Both the position numbers and the translations under genes were made by a program. DNA of 64,000 bases from Woeseiaceae bacterium. Lineage in GTDB: Bacteria > Pseudomonadota > Gammaproteobacteria > Steroidobacterales > Woeseiaceae. Numbering within the stretch: position 1 is the first letter of the stretch; each line of letters starts with the position of its first letter. Location: the NCBI GenBank assembly GCA_021773115.1, contig JAJFKS010000006.1:439266-503265 (forward strand), written 5' to 3'. Shown piece after piece: positions 50,540-58,526 of the stretch. Under the pieces are notes generated by a model that searched no databases, was not told the DNA's origin, and saw only the letters and a list, made by a program, of their open reading frames with translations.

Positions 50540-53518
50540 ATGAATAAATTCACAGGCATAGCCGGAGCGTTATCGACCGCGCTGGTTATGAGTCTGGCCA
50601 TCATGCCAGCCGACGTGGCGCTGGCACAGGAAGCTGATGCGCTTGAAGAGGTGATTGTCACCGGGTCGCGCATTCGACGAAATCCTCTCAATGAGGCGGT
50701 TGCGATCATGGATATCGGGGTTGATAGACTTGATCAATCTGGATTCACCAATCTTGGTGACGCGCTGCAAAACCTTCCCATCACAGGCTCGGCACCGAAC
50801 TCTCAGTTCAACGTGCCTGGCAACGCAGGTTTTCCGCAGGACGGCGCGGGCATAGGTGCCGGCGGCGTGGAACTTTCGCTGCGAAATTTGGAAGCTAAAC
50901 GCACATTGGTTCTCGTTGACGGCAAGCGCTGGATTGCAGGTGCGTCAGCATCGGGTGTACCGAGTACCGTCGATCTGAATACCTTGCCGGCGAATATGAT
51001 CAAGCGCATTGAGATATTGCAGGATGGTGCGTCAGCCATCTACGGCTCCGATGCCATTGGTGGTGTCGTCAATGTCATTACCAACTCGGATTTCGATGGA
51101 TTCAAAATCGATGCCCAATACGGTGAGTTTCTGTCCGAAGGTGATGGTGCGTCCTCAGAGGTGAGCCTGTTATGGGGCGGTGGTAACGACCAAACGCATT
51201 TCGTGGTCAGTGCTGCCTACCACAACGAGAGCGACATCGAGACAGCCAATCGGGCCGTCTCGGCATTTCCGAATGCGAACGGCACGAGTTGTGCCGACGG
51301 TGGCTGTTCGTCATTTACGCCGCAGGCTCGAATGATATTCGGCCCCGCATTTGGGCTTTACAGAAATGGTGTACTTGATGCCGGCTGTACAACCGCCGAT
51401 CCGGATTGCTCTACCCTCGATCTAACGCTCAACTCCGGTGTTTTGAATGACGGCATGGGCAACATTCCGGTATTCGATCCAAATGACCCTTTTGGGGGTG
51501 ATTTTCACGCATTTGGCACCGACGACCGATTCAACTTCAATGGCCCCGGAAACAACTTCATCCGAACGCCCAACGAGCGAGTCAACTTCTATGTGTCCGT
51601 CGATCACGAACTGACCGAAACTCTCAAGCTCGTCACGCGCGCCTCATACACCAACCGGACGTCCGCGACCAAGGCCGCACCGGAGCCGCTGTGTTTAGGT
51701 AACGATTGTGGCAACCGCATCAACGACAACTTCTTCATTTCCGCACTCAATCCTTTCAATCCATTCGGCGTTGATCTGTCGGTAGCATTGGGGACACTGG
51801 ATTTCTTTGGTCGCAGGCCACTCGAATCCGGTCAGCGCAAATTTTTCCAGGATGTCAATACCTACATGGTCAGCCTCGGCCTCGAAGGCGAATTTGAGGC
51901 CGGCAACCGAACGATGTACTGGGACCTGACCGGAAGCTATGGCGACAACCGTGGTTTCCAGGAGAAGTACGGCGCGCACAACGCTGCCAAACTGCAGGTT
52001 GCGATGGGTGACCCCGCCGTCTGTGCGGCTACACCCAATTGCGTACCGTTCAACTTCTTCGGCGGTCAGGGACCGAATGGGGAAGGATCGATTACCCAGG
52101 AGATGCTCGACTTCGTCGGCTTTGTACAACGTGATTTTAGTCAGCAAACCCTGCAGGATTTTGCATTCAATATCACGGGCGACATCGCTACGCTTCCAGC
52201 CGGTGAATTGGCATTTGCTGCCGGCGTCGAGTATCGGGAACATTCCGGCTCCTTCCGACCGGACCCAATTGCCGCGCGGGGCGAAACGGCCGGAATCCCG
52301 GCGGGTGCCACTGCGGGTGCTTTTGATGTCACCGAGTTTTATGCGGAGTTGAATATTCCATTGCTTGCGGGTGCTGCGGGCGCGGATTTGCTGGAGGTTA
52401 ATCTGGCAGCGCGGGCCTCGGACTACAGTACGTCCGGCTCCGAATCGACATTCAAAAGCAGCGTTCTTTGGCGGCCGATCGAAAATCTGTCGGCACGCGC
52501 ATCGTTCTCGAGTGGCTTCCGGGCACCCGGTATCGGTGAGTTGTTTGGCGGAGCGGCACGTGAGGATTTCACCTTCCTGGATCCCTGTGCTGACGTGCTC
52601 GGAACAATCCTGGACGCCGACGGTGGACGATCCGATACGACCGGTCCACAGCCGCAAAATATAATCGATAACTGTGCAGCGCTCGGTGTCGGACCTGGGC
52701 TCGCCCAGACCAATCCGCAATTATCGTCCGTCTCCCAAGGTAATGAGGCGCTGATCGCAGAAACGTCGGACAGCTGGACTGCTGGTTTGGTTTGGAGTCC
52801 GGGTTTTGCGGATAACGCGAGCTGGGTCGAAGGCATTACAGCGTCAATCGATTTCTACAATGTCGAAATTGATGATGCGGTTCAGGGCCTCGACGCAGCC
52901 CAGGTGATCATCGCTTGTGTTGACTCGCTTGATCCGTTCTTCTGTGATTCAGTACCACGAAACTCTGCCGGTCGAATCGGACTGGTTGACAATCAGTTGC
53001 AGAACATTGGTGCAATCGAGGCTTCCGGATTTGACGTCATGCTCAACTACGTCGGTCCGGAGTCACGCGCCGGACAATTCGATGTAAACGTCAATGCAAC
53101 TTACCTTGACGAGTACATTGAACGTACGGCGAACCCGGATGGTTCAGTCTCAGAGAAAGATTTCAGCGGTTTGCACACCAATGAGACGTTCGCACGAGCA
53201 TTCCCGGAATGGCGGGCAGTGACGAGTGTGAACTGGTCTCTTAACCGGTGGAGCGCCAACATGGCCTTCCGCTGGACCGATGAAATGACTCTGGACACCG
53301 ACGGTTCCAGGTTGGACTCCTCTGTGTTTACTGATCTGCAGGTTCGTTACAACCCGGCGATTCTGGATGATGCCCTTACGGTCGCGGTCGGATTCAACAA
53401 TCTGTTCGATGAAGATCCACCGGCTTGCAATGATTGCGGCGGACCCGGCATAAGCATCGTCGCACACGACATTCCTGGAACGGTTGGCTATTTGCGCGTG
53501 ACATATCAACCTAACTAG
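50540..53518 (+). CDS. TonB-dependent outer-membrane receptor
   Basis: The ATG at 50540 has GGAG seven bases upstream and gives 992 residues. A signal peptide ends at about residue 29 ('DVALA'), then comes 'ALEEVIVTGSRIRRN' with a TonB-box-like stretch and the plug domain ('GDALQNLPITGSAP', 'LRNLEAKRTLVLVDGKRW', 'IKRIEILQDGASAIYGSDAIGGVVNVIT'). The rest is the beta-barrel, ending 'GTVGYLRVTYQPN' with a terminal aromatic-rich strand. It belongs to the Gly/Pro-rich, Oar/Caulobacter-type receptor group used for peptides, sugars or other large nutrients. Neighbours do not reveal its ligand. A strong terminator follows at 53544. Confidence 0.92.
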   Translation: MNKFTGIAGALSTALVMSLAIMPADVALAQEADALEEVIVTGSRIRRNPLNEAVAIMDIGVDRLDQSGFTNLGDALQNLPITGSAPNSQFNVPGNAGFPQDGAGIGAGGVELSLRNLEAKRTLVLVDGKRWIAGASASGVPSTVDLNTLPANMIKRIEILQDGASAIYGSDAIGGVVNVITNSDFDGFKIDAQYGEFLSEGDGASSEVSLLWGGGNDQTHFVVSAAYHNESDIETANRAVSAFPNANGTSCADGGCSSFTPQARMIFGPAFGLYRNGVLDAGCTTADPDCSTLDLTLNSGVLNDGMGNIPVFDPNDPFGGDFHAFGTDDRFNFNGPGNNFIRTPNERVNFYVSVDHELTETLKLVTRASYTNRTSATKAAPEPLCLGNDCGNRINDNFFISALNPFNPFGVDLSVALGTLDFFGRRPLESGQRKFFQDVNTYMVSLGLEGEFEAGNRTMYWDLTGSYGDNRGFQEKYGAHNAAKLQVAMGDPAVCAATPNCVPFNFFGGQGPNGEGSITQEMLDFVGFVQRDFSQQTLQDFAFNITGDIATLPAGELAFAAGVEYREHSGSFRPDPIAARGETAGIPAGATAGAFDVTEFYAELNIPLLAGAAGADLLEVNLAARASDYSTSGSESTFKSSVLWRPIENLSARASFSSGFRAPGIGELFGGAAREDFTFLDPCADVLGTILDADGGRSDTTGPQPQNIIDNCAALGVGPGLAQTNPQLSSVSQGNEALIAETSDSWTAGLVWSPGFADNASWVEGITASIDFYNVEIDDAVQGLDAAQVIIACVDSLDPFFCDSVPRNSAGRIGLVDNQLQNIGAIEASGFDVMLNYVGPESRAGQFDVNVNATYLDEYIERTANPDGSVSEKDFSGLHTNETFARAFPEWRAVTSVNWSLNRWSANMAFRWTDEMTLDTDGSRLDSSVFTDLQVRYNPAILDDALTVAVGFNNLFDEDPPACNDCGGPGISIVAHDIPGTVGYLRVTYQPN

Positions 53519-53543
53519 TTAGTTGTCTTGATAGCATCAAATG

Positions 53544-53570
53544 AACGGCCTCTTCGGAGGCCGTTTTTTT
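53544..53570 (+). terminator. rho-independent terminator of the first TonB receptor gene
   Basis: AACGGCCTC, TTCG tetraloop, GAGGCCGTT followed by a run of T through 53570. The 9-bp GC-rich stem with a UUCG loop and T7 tail is a textbook intrinsic terminator, 26 bases after the receptor stop. Confidence 0.92.
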
Positions 53571-53599
53571 GGCCGCCGCTCGCCGGCAAATCGGTCCGC

Positions 53600-54781
53600 C
53601 TAGGCGCTGTCGATCGCGGCAATGGCCGTATCTATTTCGGCCTTCGTATTGTAATAGTGTGGTGAAATTCGCAGGGCCGCTGAAACTTTTTTGGTATCGT
53701 AGTCGAGCACTGCGTATTCACGCCCCTGGGCTGACAGGTTAATGCCCCGCTCCCGCAATTCGAGAACGAACTGCTGCGGATCGAGCTTACTGAACTCAAC
53801 CGTCACAATTCCGCACAACTCATCGTCGTTGCCTAGAACTCTTGCTCCTTTGACCGTGCGCAATCCATCGCGCAGATAGGACACCAGCTCACGAACGCGG
53901 CAACGGATTCGATCGACACCAACCTCGCTCGCATATCTCGCAGCCGCACCGGTGCCGAGAAGCTGAGCCCAGGCGAATTCCCAGTTCTCGAAGCGCTTAG
54001 CACTCCTGACTGACTGGTAACGATCAGCTGCGGTCCAACTCGCACCACGCATATCAATAAAAAGCGGCTCATAGGCCTGTTCAAGAATTCGATCGGCAAC
54101 GTACAGAAATCCTGAGCCACGCGGGCCGCGCAGGAATTTGCGTGCAGTCGCGGACAGAAAATCGCATTGAATATCATTCACTGCCAGCGGCAGCTGCCCA
54201 AGCGACTGGCAGGCATCAACGAGAAAGATGGTATCGCGGCTGCGGCAGGCAGCGCCGACCGCGTTCACGTCCTGCAGCAATCCCGAGTTTGTTGGCACAT
54301 GGGTAACGCAGACCAGCTTCGGGCGATGCTCGTCCATCATTTTTTCGAGTGCTGCGACGTCAACCCCGCCTTGCTCCTGATCCGGCACGTGCGCGACTCT
54401 CAAACCGAGTCGGGCCTCCAGCGACAGGAACTGAATCTGGTTCGACGCATAGTCGTTGCGTGTTGTCAGGATAAGGTCGCCGGCACTAAAAGGAATTGCC
54501 GACAACGCCTGCGTAAAGGCGCTAGTCGCATTCTCGGTGAATGCAATATTGTCGACGCCAGCGCCAATGAGTGAAGCGACTGACTGGTAGGCGGATGCGA
54601 CCGATTCGCTAATGGCAGCGTGTGCCTCGTAGCCCCCTATTTCGCTTTCCAGTTTGATGTGATCAATGATTGTGCTGACCACCGCTTTCGGCATCAACGC
54701 AGCACCGGCATTGTTCAGGTGAATGCGGTTCTGACAGCCGGGTGTTTCGGCACGATAGTGTTCGACATCCATGTTGGGCAC
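53600..54781 (-). CDS. class V aminotransferase (cysteine desulfurase-like fold)
   Basis: This 393-residue PLP enzyme reads 'NRIHLNNAGAALMPKAVVS', 'VDNIAFTENATSAFTQALSAI', 'CVTHVPTNSGLLQDVNAVGAAC', 'FLVDACQSLGQLPLAVNDIQCDFLSATARKFLRGPRGSGFLYV' (Asp to the pyridine N and the Schiff-base Lys) and 'GRALDY'-type C-terminal segments. It belongs to the aminotransferase V family (isopenicillin N epimerase, EgtE, SufS relatives). No nearby Cys-loop of a clear desulfurase is visible, so a C-S lyase or epimerase-like reaction is possible. The GTG at 54781 shares a base with the stop of the frameshifted acyltransferase gene; ATG 54772 is an alternative start. Confidence 0.85.
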   Translation of the reverse strand: MPNMDVEHYRAETPGCQNRIHLNNAGAALMPKAVVSTIIDHIKLESEIGGYEAHAAISESVASAYQSVASLIGAGVDNIAFTENATSAFTQALSAIPFSAGDLILTTRNDYASNQIQFLSLEARLGLRVAHVPDQEQGGVDVAALEKMMDEHRPKLVCVTHVPTNSGLLQDVNAVGAACRSRDTIFLVDACQSLGQLPLAVNDIQCDFLSATARKFLRGPRGSGFLYVADRILEQAYEPLFIDMRGASWTAADRYQSVRSAKRFENWEFAWAQLLGTGAAARYASEVGVDRIRCRVRELVSYLRDGLRTVKGARVLGNDDELCGIVTVEFSKLDPQQFVLELRERGINLSAQGREYAVLDYDTKKVSAALRISPHYYNTKAEIDTAIAAIDSA

Positions 54782-56081
54782 TAGCGGAAGCGGGGTAACA
54801 GCCCACTGATACCGGACCCAACGATGACCAGTGCCAACGAGATCAGGTCAAGTCGCTGTACGGGCCCGCCGCCGAATCCGAACATCGCGAGCAGCGCGAT
54901 GCCAAGGCAAATCATCAAGGCACCGGCGATCTGTCTTGCTGCGGCGGGTACTTTCGCGTCCGCGGGCCGACCTCGGCGCTCCAACGGCGACAGCAGCAAC
55001 GCGATGGGCAGCAACAGCACGAACAACACGAGAATCCAGACCGGTCGGGACCACCACCATGCATTTGTCCCGGGTTCAATATCCAGGCCCGGGCTGCCCG
55101 CAAGATGCAGCGCCGATACAAACAGGATCATGACTGTGATGTGCCACAGGTAGACCGTCATGATCATGCTGTTGATCAGAACCGTTGCCGTCCAAAGCCG
55201 CAATCCATCCAGAGCCCGTCGCATCGGCGTTTCCAGCGCGAGCAACAATCCAAACTGAAAAATGCCCAGCGCCAAGAGAGTGACCTTCGGGGGCAAGGTG
55301 TTACTCAGCTCAGGGTCCGGCGATCCAACCATGGCGAGTGGATAAGGCCCGTAATGAATCATCGACCACAAGGCGACGAAGCCCACCGCCGAAAATAGCA
55401 GGCGCTTGGTCACCCGGCCGAGCCGATCATCACGCCAGGCAAAGCCGAGATGATGCACCGCCAGCCAGACCCAGAAGTAATTGCCCCAACCCAGCCAGCG
55501 CACGTCGCTCGCAAAAAAGGCGACATCGGTCAGAATCGCGCCCGCAGCAAAGATCGCGAACGAGGTAAAACCCATGCGTTGCCAGAATTTGTAGGCGGCC
55601 GGTGCGAGTATGACGATCGCGATGTAAATCGCGAGAAACCAGGTGGGAATCAATGCCGCCTGCGACGCGAGCTGAATGACCTCTGGTCCGACGCCCAGCA
55701 AGACCATAACGACAGCGATCGCCGCCCACGCGACGAGTAACACCAGCAATGGCGCAACGAGGCGATTGAGGCGAGCTGAAAGCCAGCCGGCATAGCCAAT
55801 GCCCTTGCGCGCGGCACTCTCCAGCGATACGGCATTCGAATAGCCGCCGACGATAAAAAAATTGGCATCACCTGGAAAATCCAGGTCAGCCACTGAATCT
55901 GCGGCTGCTCCGAGAGCAACTCCCCCGCGTCCATTTGCCCGTCGACCACATAAATGGTCGCGATAAGCCAGTGACCGATAATGACAGCCAGGATAGAGAT
56001 CGAACGTAGAAAATCGACGTAGCGGTTGCGTTCGGCCGGCGTTTTCGCAGCCATCTGGCTTGCCTGGGTCCAGATCTTCAT
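54781..56081 (-). pseudogene. acyltransferase-3 family membrane protein split by a frameshift
   Basis: The N-terminal half runs from ATG 56081 with 'RNRYVDFLRSISILAVIIGHWL', the acyltransferase-3 signature, to 'LTWIFQVMPIF'. The rest ('FFIVGGYSNAVSLESAARKGIGY' and about 350 more residues with ten or so membrane helices, to 54781) is in another frame. Reading both frames together gives the expected 'VMPIFFIVGGYSNA' if one base is added in the A7 tract at 55855-55861 (T7 on the coding strand). So a one-base loss in a homopolymer broke the gene, or it is a sequencing error or phase-variable site. Intact members O-acylate surface sugars or similar groups in the inner membrane. Confidence 0.85.
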
Positions 56082-56168
56082 GGGCGCGCTCCTTGGCAGA
56101 TATAAGGGGTACTGCGTCTCAAAACGTGAAAATTATTGCCCAAACAGGCCAAAATTGCGGTCAATATC

Positions 56169-56218
56169 GCATATTCTGTAACATTGAGGGTGCATATTCG
56201 TGTCTCTGTCATTGAGGG
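56169..56218 (+). repeat. imperfect tandem repeat (GCATATTC ... CATTGAGGG)
   Basis: Two units, 56169-56190 and 56192-56218, share 'GCATATTC' and 'CATTGAGGG' with different inner bases. They lie upstream of the small membrane protein gene; the second unit's AGGG serves as its ribosome site. It may be a small duplication or a regulatory motif. Confidence 0.4.
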
Positions 56219-56226
56219 TTATCACG

Positions 56227-56463
56227 ATGTGGTTACCAACGAAGCTGTACGAAGGTCTGCCACTATGGTGGATTCTGATCGGCTTGGTATTTATGTTAAG
56301 CGCTTTGTACCTGGGTCTCGACTACGGCCCGGCCTATGGCTATCTCGGTTTGGGTGTCGGGTGCAGCATTTTCGGTCTGATGATTAGCATTTGGCGCTCG
56401 CAGCATCGCAACGACAAGTCTGCCGACCAGCAATCGTCGTCGGAGGAGGCGTCTGACAGCTAG
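56227..56463 (+). CDS. small two-helix membrane protein of unknown function
   Basis: ATG 56227, with AGGG eight bases upstream, gives 78 residues: a short amphipathic start ('MWLPTKLYEGLPLWW'), a first hydrophobic helix 'ILIGLVFMLSALYLGL', a second 'AYGYLGLGVGCSIFGLMISIW', then a hydrophilic Ser/Glu-rich tail. This pattern is common among small inner-membrane proteins; I do not recognise a named family. It lies between the frameshifted acyltransferase gene and the YbiT-like gene, reading toward the latter. Confidence that it is a real gene comes from the clean membrane topology and ribosome site. Confidence 0.62.
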   Translation: MWLPTKLYEGLPLWWILIGLVFMLSALYLGLDYGPAYGYLGLGVGCSIFGLMISIWRSQHRNDKSADQQSSSEEASDS

Positions 56464-56580
56464 AGCCGTCCTGCGCTTCTCGGCCTCGTAACACTTAAGC
56501 TTATTTGATATGATCCGCGCGCCCCGGTCGGGGTGCACGCACGTTTTTCCTATTCTTTACTTTCTGCTCGGTGTAAACCA

Positions 56581-58197
56581 TTGATCTCTGCTGCAAATTT
56601 GTCGATCCAGTTCGGCGCTAAACCCCTGTTCGAAAATGTCTCGGTCACCTTCGGCAATGGCAATCGCTATGGCCTGATTGGTGCCAACGGCTGCGGCAAG
56701 TCGACCTTAATGAAAATTCTCGCGGGCGATCTCGAGCCGTCTGTGGGCAACGTGTCGACAGACCCGAATGCGCGCGTGGGCCAGTTGTCGCAGGACCAGT
56801 TCGCCTACGAAAAGTACCGGGTGCTCGACACGGTCATGATGGGCTACGACCGCTTATGGGAAGTGATGCAAGAGCGCAATCGCCTTTACTCGCTACCCGA
56901 GATGAGCGACGAAGAAGGTATGAAGGTCGCAGATCTCGAAGTCGAGTTTGCGGAACTGGATGGCTACTCGGCCGAGTCACGCGCTGGCGAATTGCTCGAG
57001 GGCATTGGCATTCCGGTGGAGCAACATCAAGGCCCGATGAGTGCCGTCGCGCCCGGTTGGAAATTACGGGTATTGCTTGCACAGGCCCTGTTCTCGGACC
57101 CGGACATCCTGTTGCTCGACGAGCCGACCAATAACCTCGATATCAATACCATTCGCTGGCTTGAAGAATATCTCGAAACCAGTAAATCAACGATGGTCAT
57201 CATTTCGCATGATCGCCACTTTCTGAATAGCGTTTGCACGCACATGGCCGACCTCGACTACGGCAAGCTGCATGTCTTCCCCGGCAACTACGATGAATAC
57301 ATGACGGCAGCGACACAGGCGCGCGAACGCATGCACGCCGATAACGCGAAGAAGAAAGTGAAGATGGCTGAACTGCAGGCCTTCGTCAGTCGCTTCTCGG
57401 CCAATGCCTCGAAAGCGAGGCAAGCGACATCGCGGGCACGGCAACTCGAGAAAATTAAACTTGAGGACATCAAACCATCGAGCCGCGTCAGCCCGTTTAT
57501 TCGTTTCGAGCAGGAAAAGCCATTGCGTCGGCTTGCGCTTGAGGCCAGTGATATCAGTAAGCGTTTCGACAAGGCCCCATTGTTCAGGAATCTGGACCTG
57601 GCGATCGAAGCTGGATCGAAGGTAGCCATTCTCGGGCAAAACGGCATCGGCAAGACAACATTACTTCGCAGTTTAGTGCAGCAACTGGATCTGGACAGCG
57701 GTTCCGTAAAGTGGTCGGAAAATGCGAAGGTCGGTTTCTTCGCGCAGGATAACGGACCAGAGTTTGAAACCGACATGAGTCTGTTCGACTGGATCACACA
57801 GTGGCAACCCGAAGGCGCGGACGAGCAATTATTGCGCGGCACGCTCGGGCGCATGTTGTTCTCACGGGATGACAGTGAAAAATCAGTGAAAGTCGTCTCC
57901 GGTGGCGAGCAGCGGCGCCTGATGTTCGGCAAGATTATTCTGCAAAAACCGAACGTGATTATCATGGACGAGCCAACCAATCACCTTGACATGGAATCGA
58001 TTGAGGCGCTGAACCTGGCACTCGAGAACTATCCCGGCACTCTGATTTTCGTCAGTCACGATCGCGATTTCGTATCAACGCTCGCAACGCGCGTTATCGA
58101 GATGACGCCAGACGGTATCGTCGACTTCAGCGGGACATACGATGAATACCTGCGATCACAGGGATTGGCAGAAAGATCGCGCGTTGCTTCGATGTAG
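56581..58197 (+). CDS. ybiT: ABC-F family ATPase, YbiT-like
   Basis: TTG 56581 gives 538 residues, close to E. coli YbiT (about 530). It has two ABC cassettes: first Walker A '[14 protein letters not shown]', with the YbiT-typical '[33 protein letters not shown]' (the first signature is normally degenerate in this subgroup), and second '[14 protein letters not shown]', signature '[14 protein letters not shown]' and '[24 protein letters not shown]'. The linker between them ('[53 protein letters not shown]') is the P-site tRNA-interaction helix pair. ABC-F proteins bind stalled ribosomes. The closest in style is YbiT; I could not check antibiotic-resistance subtypes. Confidence 0.9.
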   Translation: MISAANLSIQFGAKPLFENVSVTFGNGNRYGLIGANGCGKSTLMKILAGDLEPSVGNVSTDPNARVGQLSQDQFAYEKYRVLDTVMMGYDRLWEVMQERNRLYSLPEMSDEEGMKVADLEVEFAELDGYSAESRAGELLEGIGIPVEQHQGPMSAVAPGWKLRVLLAQALFSDPDILLLDEPTNNLDINTIRWLEEYLETSKSTMVIISHDRHFLNSVCTHMADLDYGKLHVFPGNYDEYMTAATQARERMHADNAKKKVKMAELQAFVSRFSANASKARQATSRARQLEKIKLEDIKPSSRVSPFIRFEQEKPLRRLALEASDISKRFDKAPLFRNLDLAIEAGSKVAILGQNGIGKTTLLRSLVQQLDLDSGSVKWSENAKVGFFAQDNGPEFETDMSLFDWITQWQPEGADEQLLRGTLGRMLFSRDDSEKSVKVVSGGEQRRLMFGKIILQKPNVIIMDEPTNHLDMESIEALNLALENYPGTLIFVSHDRDFVSTLATRVIEMTPDGIVDFSGTYDEYLRSQGLAERSRVASM

Positions 58198-58201
58198 CTC
58201 G

Positions 58202-58215
58202 AAGTTGCGCAACTT
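58202..58215. repeat. 14-bp perfect palindrome after the YbiT-like gene
   Basis: AAGTTGCGCAACTT, directly after the ybiT stop at 58197. It may be a regulator site or part of the 3' structure that precedes the hairpin at 58225. Confidence 0.35.
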
Positions 58216-58224
58216 GTCGTTGCT

Positions 58225-58249
58225 GTGGAACAACATGTTGCACTTTTTT
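58225..58249 (+). terminator. probable terminator of the YbiT-like gene
   Basis: GTGGAACA, loop ACA, TGTTGCAC (one G-G mismatch) followed by six T at 58244-58249. It stands about 28 bases after the stop of the ABC-F gene. Confidence 0.5.
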
Positions 58250-58526
58250 ATCGATACAAAAACGCTATGTTAATTTTCCGACGTTAATTTTTCTCCTCTG
58301 TTACTCCGGAAAAACAAGCCGCAAATAGATCGCGCGGCAGTTTTTCGTCGTAACAAAATTATCGAGGCATAAACGCAACTTACTCTTTATTGCGGCACAT
58401 TCACAACACTTCTCCACAGTGATCTGATCACGGTATGAACAACGTCCATTGGACTTGTTTTCAATAAAGCCGCAAGACAATTGATTCTTCGCGGAACTTT
58501 TGAAGCCAATTTGTGGAGTACACGTG
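58250..58526 (+). promoter_or_regulatory. AT-rich promoter region of the second TonB receptor, with a 13-bp palindrome
   Basis: This is the longest stretch without a gene (about 330 bases from 58198). It is AT-rich and holds GTGATC-T-GATCAC at 58419-58431, a perfect palindrome that looks like a repressor or activator site, and GGAG (58515-58518) eight bases before the receptor ATG. No other gene, tRNA or repeat was seen in it. Confidence 0.4.

Noticed and set aside
51695-52720. 341-codon minus-strand frame
   Set aside because: Antisense of the first TonB receptor; no motif, no start signal.
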